Of a stretch of 64,000 nucleotides of DNA, positions 11,118 through 21,703 are shown piece after piece. Within the stretch, counting starts at the first letter, position 1. Each line of letters starts with the position of its first letter. The stretch is from Aureobasidium sp. EXF-3400 (taxonomy: Eukaryota; Ascomycota; Dothideomycetes; Dothideales; Saccotheciaceae). The notes below the pieces were generated by a model. It was given only the letters and a program-made list of their open reading frames with translations. It was not told where the DNA came from and made no database searches. The stretch is taken from assembly GCA_024195585.1 (NCBI GenBank), contig SWBL01000063.1:62001-126000 (forward strand), read 5' to 3'. The position numbers and the translations under genes are program-made.

Positions 11118-11301
11118 TCGCGTCAGCTCGAGGTAGTGCAATACGAGCGACACTGTGCTCAAAGACATGAGCAAGCTCAGAGGTCTTCCAGCAGGTTCCA
11201 AAAATAAGAATAATCATTTTGACGGTCCGTAGACCGGTCACAGCGATTAAACTATGAAGAACAGATACTACACTTGATCTAAGCCAAAAGGCGAGAGACT
11301 T
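11118..11301 (-). ncRNA. U2 spliceosomal small nuclear RNA
   Basis: Read on the minus strand, the sequence begins near 11301 with the canonical U2 5' region: a CTCTCGCCTTTTGGC segment followed by TTAGATCAAGTGTAG. The branch-site recognition GTAGTA is in GTGTAGTATCTG (11262-11273). A hairpin with stem GGTC/GACC (stem II, near 11221-11239) follows. The Sm site ATTTTTGG lies at about 11198-11205. After it come a stem III hairpin (AAGAC..TGAGC/GCTCA..GTCTT) and a stem IV hairpin with stem GCTCG/CGAGC and loop TATTGCACTACCT, close to the U2B'' loop of animals. The length of about 184 nt matches known U2 RNAs. The 5' and 3' ends are estimated to within a few bases. It pairs with the intron branch site in the spliceosome. 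Confidence 0.93.
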
Positions 11302-11334
11302 AAGGACAGAAAGAGGAGGGCGAGGAGAGACAGG

Positions 11335-11342
11335 CTTATATA
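11335..11342 (-). promoter_or_regulatory. TATA box of the U2 snRNA gene
   Basis: On the minus strand TATATAAG lies about 35-42 bp upstream of the predicted U2 5' end, a position expected for a TATA element of a fungal snRNA gene. No other upstream element is recognised. Confidence 0.55.
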
Positions 11343-11346
11343 GTGG

Positions 11347-11963
11347 TGGGTGAGAGGCCAGTGCGACAATGTGGATCATGTAAGCGTGTTTGCTAGGGGG
11401 GCAAACGTGAGGCAGTGAGGATGTTGTTGGTGTGAAGGGGAGGTTTTCCGGACCGACCGGCAGCCTACCGTCTGTGAGTAGTATAACGACTGATACTGTC
11501 CAAAGACCTTCCGACGAGGAATTCCAGAAATACTCCGTGGTATGATGAGACGTACAATATCCTCTGCCATGCCGGGATAGATAGTTAATCGAGACGATGG
11601 TGTGTTGGCCATGCAAGTACGATGAGAGCCAGTCTTGTTGACTGGGGTGCTCCAAACCAGTTTACTACAGATCTAGAGAACACTCTTCGTCAGCGACCCT
11701 TCACAGCATCTTCGAATAAAGTGACAGTATCTACCAACGGACGCTTGAAGTCGCCCGATACTCAAGCAAGCACCCATGCGTAAAATATGTTGGTTGTGAG
11801 TGCGCAAAAATGTGATTCGATCAGAGCGTCGGAAAGCAACCAAGGGCGACTCTACAGACCCACATGACGTCCAAGGGTCCATCAAAGCAAGCAATAGAAA
11901 CACCTGTCGAATCATTTTTCCAAAGACGAAAATCAACACACACAAATTCCATCCTCACACAAA
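11347..11963. other. Intergenic region between U2 and the F-box gene
   Basis: This 617-bp interval lies between divergent genes and should contain upstream U2 elements and the F-box gene promoter. Frames crossing it on either strand (for example minus-strand 11673-11945) show no domain. Confidence 0.45.
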
Positions 11964-14257
11964 ATGCCAGATCCGTTACAGGTCCTACCAGCAGAGGTGG
12001 TTCTTCGCTGCATTGAATTCACACCTTTATCTGGCGTTGCTGCCCTCAATGCGACTACGAAAGCCTGGCACAGTTTCCTGGATACCACACATCAAGATGC
12101 GATTTACTCATCACAGGCCCACGAGCTCTACAACAAACACCCCAGAAGCGATCGCGAAGTTCTGCAACTCGGTCGCGATTTCAAAGCCTTTGAAACTTCA
12201 CAAAGCGACAGGAGTTTTGTGAAATACTTCCGCAATGTGGAGAGTTGGAAGGACTTTTGCAAGCGCTTGGTGTTGTTGGAGAGGAATTGGGGGAGTAAGA
12301 GGCCGGTGGTGAGGGAGAGTGTGGTGCAGGTGGGCTATGATCCGGTCTGGCGTTTCAAGCCTGATTTCAAGAGGAGGTTTATTGTCTCAACGTCGCAGTC
12401 GGGTGGTGTTTGTGTTATTGACATGGATGATGGACGTATGTTATGGAGATTGAGGAGGGAAGATGTGCGCATGTGTACGTTGAACTCAAGGTATGAATAC
12501 CACGGTCGAGGTTGGCACGTTGTTTCGGTCTTCGCAATCAGACTTCAGGTGCGCTTCAATGAGCCACCGTTTGAGAAGATATCTGATCAAATTGAGGCCT
12601 ACTTGTCCAGCAAAGCCGTGGTGTTCTTATCATCCAACTTTGGGAGATCATGCTAATTGTCGCATCAGGTGCGCATCTGGAATATGATCAAGAGAGCGGA
12701 ACGGCATGTTGGGATCGATTCGGCAATGCGATCGAAGTCTGGAAAGCTGATGAAGTGGAAAGAGGAACTTTCCATCGCGTAGGAATCCTCGAGCACGATT
12801 GCGAAACCAGAGGATTCCAACTCTCGCGCTTTAACGACAAGGAAACTCTGTGTGTGGTTTCTTCTGAGGGCAAAGGATTTGTCTGGGATCTTTCCGTACA
12901 TCCACCGCACCAGCAAAACGTTCTGGAGATTGAAAATGAAGCCGTGGGACATCTGGATCAAGGCGAAGATACTGTGTGCTACAGTATGGGCACACGCGGT
13001 TACCATGTCTGCAGCAAAACCACAGGAGAAATGCTGGGCAGATTCGATCCCAAAGAGTGCCAGAATATCTACCACATCGCTCATCCGCCTCCCCAGCCAA
13101 ATCTGACCATGGGTGCTAGAGACCACGGTCCTACAGCGCAGGTGTGTCCTCCCCAAGCACCACGCAAAGACCGCCTCACACCTCTCAAACTCTACAACGG
13201 ACCACACCCAGTACCACGATCCCCACTGGCAATTGAAAATGACGAATGGGGCTCCGGCATCATCTCAGGCAACTACATGTGCGGCGTCTCCCGGGGCGGC
13301 CGTATCTTCATCTGCACAGATTTCCTCGGCGCCCTAGCAGATCCAGCACGTTTCCAAACTACAACAGCTATTCTGCACACCGAAGGCGACGGCTCAACCT
13401 TTGAACTCGGCGGCTGGCTAACCCTCAAAAACGGACGCGCCGCCTTCGAAATCATCGATAACATTTACATCTTCGGTTTACCTGACTTTGGCGAACTTCC
13501 TGAAGTTGGAGAAGCTCAGAGGCCGATTTGGGCTACTTCTATTAGTTCGGCACCGCAACTTGCTGTGCCAGTGAGCTTTATGGGACTTTATGATGATTGT
13601 ATCATGCACACCTACACCACTCTTGGTTTCCGCAGTCCTTCGTCGCGCCAGCGACAAGATCCGCAAAACGATCGTTCCGAACGCACGCGAGCGTTTCCCA
13701 CAAAAGCGATAAGGATACTGAGTCTAGCGCCCGATTTGTCTCGTCCAGGCAAAGAGCTATCCTATACCGAAGGCTTGGAAGTCAACGACAACAGCTCTCG
13801 TGGCAATGGTACCTCGAGCAGTAGAAGCAGAACCACAAACCCAACACCACAAACCAGAGGCGCAGCAATGCAAGCCGGCCTCCTCCAACTAATGGCCCTT
13901 CTCACCAACAATAACGACGAAACCTCTGACTCAGACTCCGAAACCTCACACCACCAGGAAGACACAGAAGCACCACTTTTCGACGAAGCCGCAAGAGCAG
14001 AACTCTACGCCTCCATCAGCGAAGAAGAAAGAGCAGAGTGGGCGGAAAATGACGCGTACCAAGAAATGCTGGAATTAGAGGATCGACGGGAGATAGCTGA
14101 GATGATGGGCTTTGGGGATGACGAGGAGGCTATGGAGATGTTGAGGAGTGATGATGAAGATGAACTTGCTGTTTCAAACAGGAGAGGGCCTTATGCGCCG
14201 AGTTTGGATGATGATGATGACGATGAGGATGATGATGATTGGGAGGATGAGATCTAG
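11964..14257 (+). CDS. F-box protein with acidic C-terminal tail
   Basis: Two exons, 11964-12474 and 12669-14257, encode 699 residues. The 194-nt intron (GTACGT...CATCAG with CTAAT branch-like site) is longer than its neighbours' but the join gives REDVRMCAHLEY in frame. Residues about 4-45 form an F-box-like motif (LPAEVVLRCIEF, then WHSF), which in SCF ubiquitin ligases binds Skp1. The middle (about 130-430) has repeated beta-strand-like blocks that alternate with Trp and Gly, possibly a propeller that selects substrate. The tail from about 570 is Ser- and acid-rich and ends in a run of Asp from a GAT repeat. The substrate is unknown. The domain call rests on a weak motif. Confidence 0.75.
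14206..14251 (+). repeat. GAT/GAC microsatellite coding a poly-Asp tail
   Basis: A short interrupted run of GAT, GAC and GAG codons encodes the acidic C terminus of the F-box protein. Such trinucleotide runs can change length without a frame shift. Confidence 0.7.
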
Positions 14258-14589
14258 TATGGGGAATGAGGGGTTAGAGCATTGATACCTCTTCCGTTAG
14301 CGTGTATTGATATCGAAGAGCCCTGTAATAACCATTGATATGGTTTGTCGAACGTCACAAAGCTTTCGAGATCGAGCGGTCCTGCAAAGAAAGCCAATCG
14401 CATAGTCCATCGCAACAGAATCTCCCGTGTCGACGCAAGTGCTGATAAGTGAACTGACCCTGCAAACGGAGAAAGGCACGACAACTCAGCCATCACAACA
14501 AGCTCACAAAACTCACCGTCATCACTCACCTGTCTCTCCAACCATCCACCACCAATACATACCTACCATACCTCTCACCAACGCCAACC
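14258..14589. other. Intergenic region
   Basis: This short tandem-gene interval has a CACC- and CA-rich leader just before the next ATG. No gene is seen; minus-strand frames here are featureless. Confidence 0.45.
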
Positions 14590-15323
14590 ATGACCGGCCC
14601 TAACAGAGAAAACATCAGGCGCCGCTTCGGCCACGCTTTCGCCTTCATAACCGGGAAAGCCTACGTTCGCAAAGCCGACATGGCTGAAAGTCCTCTGGGT
14701 TGGGCTCTAGGTCGCGGTATACACCGTAAGTTTGCTCCCCGCCACCTTGATCCCCCTTGCGCATCACTGATAACTCTGTCATCACAGCATGCGCGCAACA
14801 ATACCTTCCCGAATACGGCCCCGACTTTCAAGTCCACGTGCAGACACCTTTCAACAAACTGAACCTTTACACCGCTACCCTGACGATCCTTGGCGAGGAT
14901 GAGCCGCTGCTGCATACAAGGTTCTGCCGCACGCCTGTAGAAGCGCTGTCGAATTTGCGCATTATGATTATGGTCTGTGAGGATCCAGACACCAAGAGTA
15001 GGGTTGCCAGGGCGAGAGAGGAAAACATGCGGCGTAAACAAGAGCGCACCGCAAAAGAGGGTAGCGACGATCCTTTTAAAGAGGAGAGCAACGAAGACCA
15101 TTTCGATCAGAGAAACAATGGTAATTCTGGGGATGATGAGGAAAAGGCCAAAACGACTCAGGAGGATGCGATGCGCGAGGAGGCTGATCTTTGGGCTCAG
15201 GAGAAGTTGGCTAGACAGCAGTGGGACTTCACCGTGCGTCATTTCGCTGGAAAGAAGTCACGTCTTGAGACTGCAAGTCGCAAGAGCAAGAGAAAGACGG
15301 AAGTGGCGACCGAGGATCTGTGA
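14590..15323 (+). CDS. Conserved-looking hypothetical protein
   Basis: Two exons, 14590-14725 and 14788-15323, encode 223 residues. The 62-nt intron runs from GTAAGT to ATCACAG and the join reads RGIHPCAQQYLPEY. The ATG lies in a good context (accATGacc). The first 130 residues look globular, with a two-strand segment of Leu/Ile/Val alternation. From residue 145 on the protein is charged, Lys/Glu-rich and probably helical or disordered, ending in a basic KSKRKTE stretch that could be a nuclear signal. I recognise no family. It follows the F-box gene on the same strand but nothing indicates a functional link. Confidence 0.7.
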
Positions 15324-15860
15324 AGGGGCCGTGTACGTGTTCTTCGCAAAGCAGGGTGGGATCCATGACTGGATGGTCTGTTGGCAGGAGTCAAGATTGG
15401 CGTGTTATCGGTCAAGATACAGAAGGATTCAGATGGACACGAGACCTGTCCACAAAGTTGTCCAGTACAGTCTCAATTGTCCCATCTGACACCAGTCTGT
15501 GCTTTGAGCATATAGATCAAGCAAATGGAGTCTTGGGTTTTCATTGTGCAAGCGCAGACCATTGATGCCACCTCTTTCCTCGCTTGATTCATGATTGTGT
15601 TTCTGTGCGATAATCTTGGAGTAGGAACATCTACTAGAACAGGATGTAGACGATGTAATGCAGGTTCCCGCAACATGCAACAAAGGGCATCCTATCAAAT
15701 GGTTGTACAACTACATCACAAGACCTAGGTATTGGAGCTTCGGCTCTCCAAATGCAACAAGGAAATAGTGTGCTTACCATGCTGTGTTAGATATCTTACC
15801 AGCCCCTCCCTGATTCTCACTGAAGTCAGCACCTCAGCATTTTTCGATATGCCGACCACC
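15324..15860. other. Intergenic region
   Basis: No gene is recognised. Frames on both strands (for example minus-strand 15429-15710) have irregular composition and no domain. The right end is the leader of the small broken gene that follows. Confidence 0.4.
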
Positions 15861-16240
15861 ATGTCGTCCAACAACACTGAATCGACAGGCTTGAAGGTGT
15901 CGGCCTTTCTTCGTGACGAGAAGAAGTCTTGCAAGCAGATGCAGAAGAAGATCCTGAGTGAACGAAATCCAGGCCGGCAGATCAGGTAGCACAAACGCTG
16001 ACCAAAGTCACAGAGGACATGCCCGCAGCCATTCCCCAAGGCAAGAGCTTCTCCATCCGAGCTGAACACATCGCAGCAAAGGTCGGAGATGGGTCTGTCG
16101 TTGCCAGAGTATCTTGGAAAGAGAAGAGGAGCGGTGAAGTGTTTCAAGGAGACTTGAAGGGACCTCCATCTCACAGTCTGCTATTGGCATTGACTGGACT
16201 GAGGGAGAAAGCACAGGAAATGGCAAGAGCGACAAAATGA
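15861..16240 (+). pseudogene. Small hypothetical gene with a reading-frame break
   Basis: The ATG at 15861 has an ideal context (ccaccATGtcg). It opens 42 codons of Lys/Gln-rich sequence up to a TAG at 15987-15989. A second frame, open from just after a TGA near 15958 to a TGA ending at 16240, gives about 93 residues that include QVAQTLTKVTEDMP and SFSIRAEHIAAKVGDG. The two frames overlap at about 15970-15985 and read like one protein if the frame moved there by one or two bases. No good intron joins them: the nearest donors are poor and the intervals too short. Possible explanations are an indel mutation, a sequencing error or a recoding event. The function is unknown and I recognise no family. 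Confidence 0.45.
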
Positions 16241-16636
16241 CAATCCCGAAGCCAGGCACATGCGACAAAGGCGAGTAAAATGGTTGTGGAAGAAGGAGAC
16301 GAGGATGGAAGGGAGGCTTCGCGGGAGGAGATGTTCATGTTGCCTGGTTTGTCTTTCTCTGGCTTCTCGATTCCACTTCGTGACAGGCGTTGGAGTATTG
16401 ATCGAGCATGATTATCGACCGAATATGAATCCCCGATGATCATGGTGATGAATGATGAGGATGAAAGAATGAAAATTGATGGACAAAAGTGATGCCAAGA
16501 TCGAACCCGCAGCGGCATCTCCAGCTGCGCGCCTGCTCCATCAGAAGTCCGTCATAAACCAATCTGTCACTTTTACCCTTTTGACAAAGCAACCACATTT
16601 CACAAACTACCGCTAGAGTCTGAGAGAACACACACG
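16241..16636. other. Intergenic region
   Basis: No gene is seen. The right part is CA-rich and probably the leader of the MMTAG-domain gene. Confidence 0.4.
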
Positions 16637-17326
16637 ATGGACCTTCTACAGACAGTGCGCAAGGAAGGTTCACGAGGCGGACGCAACGAATTCTCCTGGC
16701 AAGATGTACAAAACGACCCGCATCGCCAAAATTACCTCGGTCACTCACTCATGGCACCCGTCGGACGCTGGCAAAAAGGCAAAGATCTGAACTGGTACGC
16801 AAAAGGCGAAAATGGCGAAGAGTTGGACGAAGCTGCACAAAGACGGGAAGAGATGAGGAAGATCAAACAACAAGAGGAGGATGAGATGCTGAGGGCTATG
16901 GGTTTGCCTGTACCAGACAGAGACAATGCCAATCTTGAGCCTGTGGCGCTGCGACCTGGCATTGGAGTACAAGGCAACCCTGCTGCAGAGCCGGACAAGC
17001 GAGAGAGAAGCAGGAGTAGGAGCAGAGAGCGACGACACAGACGCCATCGCGACAATGACGGAAGCAGAAGTCGTGAGAGAAGACACAAGAGACGGTCACG
17101 TTCGAGAGACGGCGAAAAGGACAGACGACACAGACACAGACGAGAGGACCACGATCGCGACCGCAGACACGGCCCTGTAGAGAACGAAACCGAGCGCAGG
17201 AAGCATCACAGCCGTCGCGAACGTTCAAGGTCAAGATCTGGGGAGCGCAGACGACAGCGAAGTCGCTCGCCGAAGGATAGGAGAGACAGAGAGAGGGACA
17301 GCGACAGACGCAGGCGTCATGACTGA
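16637..17326 (+). CDS. MMTAG-domain protein with RS/RD-rich tail
   Basis: A single exon encodes 229 residues. Residues 1-60 match the conserved N terminus of the multiple-myeloma-tumour-associated-2/kinase-phosphorylated family: MDLLQTVRKEGSRGG, a short Trp-containing segment, then RQNYLGHSLMAPVGRWQKG and DLNWYAKG. A Lys/Glu-rich helix follows, and from about residue 125 to the end the chain is Arg/Ser/Asp-rich with many RS, RD and RH dipeptides, like splicing-associated proteins. A nuclear role in RNA processing is inferred from the tail; the molecular function of the family is not well established. The ATG sits in cacgATGga after a leader without upstream ATG nearby. Confidence 0.85.
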   Translation: MDLLQTVRKEGSRGGRNEFSWQDVQNDPHRQNYLGHSLMAPVGRWQKGKDLNWYAKGENGEELDEAAQRREEMRKIKQQEEDEMLRAMGLPVPDRDNANLEPVALRPGIGVQGNPAAEPDKRERSRSRSRERRHRRHRDNDGSRSRERRHKRRSRSRDGEKDRRHRHRREDHDRDRRHGPVENETERRKHHSRRERSRSRSGERRRQRSRSPKDRRDRERDSDRRRRHD

Positions 17327-17649
17327 ACGACAAGACAGATACAGCGATATCACATGAGGATACTAGGACAGGAATAGGAAGGAATGAGAAGGGCAATTAG
17401 GCTATAGTGCGAAGCTTTCATGACGCGGATCACAAAGCTTGGTCTTGATGGTGGGGAAAGCTGCAGGGGCTTGTCAGGGCCGCGCAATTGCTCAAACGCC
17501 GTTGATGCAATTGATCGATACATGGTCATTCAAGCATCCACATCTACAATTGCTCTCCCCCTGTAGTCTTCTACTCTCCACTCCGTCATACATCCTACTA
17601 TCAATACTCTACAACACCTTCTACTCTCTATCCCCTACTCGCAACAAAC
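17327..17649. other. Intergenic region, promoter of the decarboxylase gene
   Basis: The second half is strongly pyrimidine-rich (CTCTCC, TCTACTCTC), typical of core promoters of well-expressed fungal genes. No gene is seen. Confidence 0.45.
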
Positions 17650-18858
17650 ATGACGGACAAACTCAGCGACGCGCACTTCGAAGCTACCGCAGCAGCTCTC
17701 GATCAGATCACCGACCAAGCTGCTGGCCCCGAAGACCCCAAAGCCACCCTACACACACCTTCCAATCACGAAAAGTCGCACAAATGGCTCAAGCGCATCT
17801 TCCCCTACGATAGCCTCGAGGCAATGGAGTCGGCCTTCCATATGGGCAACTATGTCATTGATCGCAAGACTGGCCAAAAGACCTTTGAACCCATGAGCAT
17901 CTACGTGCGCGTGGGAATGCATGCTTTGTACTATGGGTCTCAGCAAGAGAAGGCTCTACAATGGAAACGCACTGTCAAGCTTTTGAAAGAACAGAGCGAG
18001 AAGATGGGAAGACAGTATGATGATCCAGCCAGTGTCGATCACATTGTGCCCTTTATCGAGAGCTTTGACTTGCAGGAGAGCATGTCGGAGATGAAGGAGC
18101 CGAATCCAAGCAAGTACAAGAACTTTAACGAGTTCTTCTCGAGAGAGATCCGTGAGGATGCTAGACCCATTGACGAGCCAGGCAATGTGAGTGTTATCCT
18201 CTTCACCCTTGACCCCAAGACAGTCCACTGATTCAGTGCCGAACAGGACCTCATTGTCTCCTCCCCTGCAGACTGTCGTCTAACAGCCTTCCCTACCATC
18301 GATCTCGCCAAAAAGTACTGGATCAAAGGCTACGGCTTCACCGTCTCCAAGCTGCTGAACTCCACCTCCCTCGCTTCTACCTTCGACAACGGTTCCATAG
18401 TAATCGCCCGCCTGGCACCCCAAGACTACCACCGCTGGCACTCGCCCGTCTCCGGTACCGTCGAGTCCATCACCGAGATCTCCGGCGCATACTACACTGT
18501 AAACCCACAAGCAATCAACGAATCCGGCACCCTAGACGTCTTTTGCGAGAACAGACGTAGCGTCATGATTGTCAAGCGCGCAGGCACAAACTCAAGAGTT
18601 GCCATTATCGCTGTTGGAGCAATGTTGGTGGGAAGCATCAAGTACAACCCAGGCATCGACGTCGGCAGAGAAATCAGAAGAGGAGAATGTTTGGGTGCTT
18701 TCCAATATGGAGGCAGTACGGTGATTAACCTCTACCAAGAGGGTGATGTTAAGCTTGATGAGGATCTCGTGAAAAACTCTACAGACAGTGTTTGTGAGAC
18801 GCTGGTTAAGGTTGGTTGGAGAGTCGGTGCTGGTCCTAGTGCTGGTATCTCTGCTTAG
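17650..18858 (+). CDS. Phosphatidylserine decarboxylase proenzyme
   Basis: Two exons, 17650-18186 and 18247-18858, give 382 residues; the 60-nt intron runs GTGAGT...AACAG. The enzyme converts phosphatidylserine to phosphatidylethanolamine using a pyruvoyl group made by self-cleavage. The cleavage motif is YGGST (residues 333-337), with Ser336 predicted to become the pyruvoyl group. The conserved SPAD at the start of exon 2 and YHRWHSPV (about 244-251) supply the Asp and His of the self-processing triad. There is no clear mitochondrial presequence, C2 domain or transmembrane helix, and the chain is shorter than yeast Psd1 and Psd2, so it resembles the short PSD-like paralogs of filamentous fungi. 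Location is uncertain. Confidence 0.9.
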
Positions 18859-19142
18859 AAAGTTATGGCCAGGACGAGTTTCTCAGACTTGAAAAGCAGG
18901 GGCATTGGCGCTTTACCTGTCCAACATGGATATGGACCCAAGCGTGAGCAAGGGTATCTGGCCAGACGGCGAGCATCTACCAATGAGCTGAGGCCTGATC
19001 CACCAGTCAAGCCTCCACACAAGAAGCGTTTCTAGAGGAGAGGCTTGAGGTGCAACTTATCATGAGTTTCCTATGTCTGCAACCAAGATCCTGGGAGTAA
19101 ATAACTTCTGGATATCCTAACAAAGTTCTTTTCGCTTCAGAT

Positions 19143-20319
19143 TCAAGAATCTGCGCATAGCCAATCTTTGCCCTCTCCACGATATGCGACTACTGAACGA
19201 CCATTTCCTGTCCCTAGTACCTTGATACCTGTTTCCGTTTCCATCTCGCCAGAACTCGGATCATCCCTCCATATCTCCACTCCATCCCAGATGTTCTGTT
19301 TTTCTGCCATCCCAGCAACGCGTTTCGCTTGTTCCAAATCTGCGACTTCGAAGAGCACGACTTTCACTGAGAGATCAGCTGCGATGGAGAGAAGACGTGG
19401 GTAAAAGAGATCTCCTTGGGTTTGGTCTTGTGTTGCTTGATCTGTGTCCTGCGGTGTAGATGAAGAAGAAGTGGGCAAGGAAGGAACCAAAGCGAGAAGT
19501 GGCTCATATCTCTTCACCGATCTTGTTGTTGTGTGAGCGAAAGCAGAGGGGGAGATGTAAGGTGGGTTTGAGATGAGGATATCCCAGTGATGGCGTTTTT
19601 GGGAGCTTGTTGCAGAGGTGTAGTGCTGTAATGCAGAGGCCAGTGATGGTGGACTGGTATCTCCTTCATTATTCTTTGTTGCGAGTATATCTGCTTGAAG
19701 AAATTGCAAGTTTGGTTTTGGATGTAACATTCCATCGCTGACCAAACGCTGGAGATTCTTATTTGCAAGGTTGATGGCTGCGGAAGAGATATCCACACCC
19801 ACAACCTCCAAATCTTGAGCTTTGCGGTGATGCTTGTGGGTGAACTCGTAGTGACAAAGTAATGGTATACAACCAGTTCCTGTACACAAATCCAATATGC
19901 TCAAATGTTTTGGTAGTGGGGTTTTATCTTGATGTAATCGGTTTATCAGGTGTGTTACTGAAGTAGATGTTTCTTGCCTACCTTTGTCTCAACAAAAGAA
20001 ATGATACTTACAGAGGAAGAAAACCTTACCTTGGTATCAAGACTCCTTTTACACAAGCAATTTCGAGGTCGCCGAAGTATTCGCTGCCCATGATGTATTG
20101 GAGTGGTTTACCGCGAGCTCTATCGATGCACACCTGTCTAAGTCTGTGTTCATAGCTTTTGGGACTGGGGTGGTTTGACGGTTGAGAGGTTATGTATTCT
20201 TTCAGCCATCTTAGCTCGTTTTTCGCAGAGTTGAGATCGCGGGTGGCTTGCAACACAAGCGGTAATAACGAATCAATCTTGCGTGCGTGATGCAGCATAC
20301 GAGGATGTAATCGTGGCAT
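19143..20319 (-). CDS. MTQ1: Mitochondrial release-factor glutamine N5-methyltransferase (HemK/PrmC family)
   Basis: Minus-strand gene with exons 20319-20030 and 19977-19143, 374 residues. The 52-nt intron (GTAAGG...GTAG) splits the conserved IPR-QET motif, which the join restores. The enzyme methylates the Gln of the GGQ motif of the mitochondrial translation release factor. The SAM-binding motif DLCTGTG is at residues 125-131 and the catalytic NPPY at 234-237. The N terminus chosen (MPRLHPRMLHHARK) is basic and helix-like, fitting mitochondrial import; the frame is open upstream to 20562 but the longer start has no family support. The length is slightly over yeast Mtq1 because of low-complexity inserts at about 196-225 and 265-290. 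Confidence 0.85.
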
Positions 20320-21703
20320 TTGCAAGGGATACTCAAAAGTCGTGGGTGTTGATATGAGATGGGAATACACTGGGTTATGCAAGAATTTGGTATCGGTGTC
20401 GCGGAGGACAAAAGCCCGCGATTGTTTCCATCTCCGGGTTTGCCGGTTGATAGCCAAGGATAACAAGCAATGCCGAGTTTTGCGGATGATGACTTGACAA
20501 GTTAAACTCGTTTGTTGATCTTTTCTAAGCCACGATTGTGGAGGTCTTTGTCCGTCGAACATGTAAAACGACAGCTGTCATACGAACTCGGTGGTTCTTC
20601 ATCAAGGACAAATCGCTATCCGTTACACGGATGCGTTTTCTCTGATCAAAGCACACGGAGAAGTCTCGGTGTTCTATGGTTCGTTGCCGTTTGATGCGAT
20701 GAGGAGCTTCGACAAAGCAGTGTTGTTGCACAGGCACAGCTCATCACCGAATTGCGACCTGTGTTACGCACCATATCGAGCCCTACCACACATACGTAGT
20801 TGGAAGGCCTGATTGATTGGTACTGTGCGGCGGTAGGGCCGGCCCGGACGACGTTGCCTCTCGAATCACGAATTGTTACTTACGGACGAACCACTCCGTG
20901 CAAAAGGAAGAATATGCTGTTAATATGCTTACTGCAAGGCACTTCATTGACGTATTCTGGAATCATTCTCGAAGCCCGATAGTGATTTGGCCCTGCAGCA
21001 ATATCTTTTCCTTCAACGGACACGCGTAATACTGTGATCACGGATGGCTGAGCTCATGGCGATCCTCAGGCAAATCTGAAGCAGTGATCAGCTCCACCAC
21101 CGTACAAACCCTCATGGTGGATGCCTGGTAGGACAGACTGCTTGCAATGCTCCACATATCGGCACGTCTTCCCGTCACTCCTATATTCTCGCTTCCAATG
21201 CGACCAGTTGATGCATCTGGGGGCATGGTTGCGGGACCATAACGCTGCGAAATTATCTTCGGTTTCTGACGTGAATCCGAAGTTTCGCGGATCTCTCGCC
21301 ACAATGTTTACCCGCTTCACGAGCTGCACCTTCTGCTGAAGCTTTTGATCAAAGCTCTTGTGTTGCGATGACAGAATTGCGCTTTGTTGATGTTCGGATG
21401 TTATGCCGCATCGGCGACCGAAAGATGCTCATGCCGCATCGCCGTCCGTCTATCGCACGAATGACCGCGTGTAGGACAGACATCTAATATGGTTATGGCA
21501 GGGTTCAGAATGTCGGATCCTCGATGCCGTGTTCGTGATCGCAGAGGTTTGATATATAAACATGCTGCTGTTTCTTCCTTCTACACTCTCCCTCAGCACT
21601 TCATATAATATTGCAAACACTCTACTCAATATCACCAACACACTAACGTCGAGCCCACCGCCTCAATCGACACTTACTCATACAATCTTCTCTCCTCATC
21701 ATC
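20320..21703. other. Intergenic region between divergent genes
   Basis: No protein or RNA gene is recognised in this 1.4-kb interval between MTQ1 and the NRPS-like reductase. It has several CG-rich blocks, including two copies of ATGCCGCATCG at about 21400-21445, which could be regulatory (CGG/CCG half-sites of zinc-cluster factors), though this is speculative. The right end carries the reductase TATA box and a CT-rich leader. Confidence 0.4.
21553..21560 (+). promoter_or_regulatory. TATA box of the NRPS-like reductase gene
   Basis: A perfect TATATAAA lies about 144 bp upstream of the ATG and is followed by a CT-rich transcription-start-like tract. A strong TATA box is common in conditionally regulated fungal genes. 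Confidence 0.55.

Noticed and set aside
11014..11655. Minus-strand frame of 213 codons
   Set aside because: It overlaps the whole U2 snRNA gene on the same strand, has erratic composition and shows no domain; the RNA explains the conservation.
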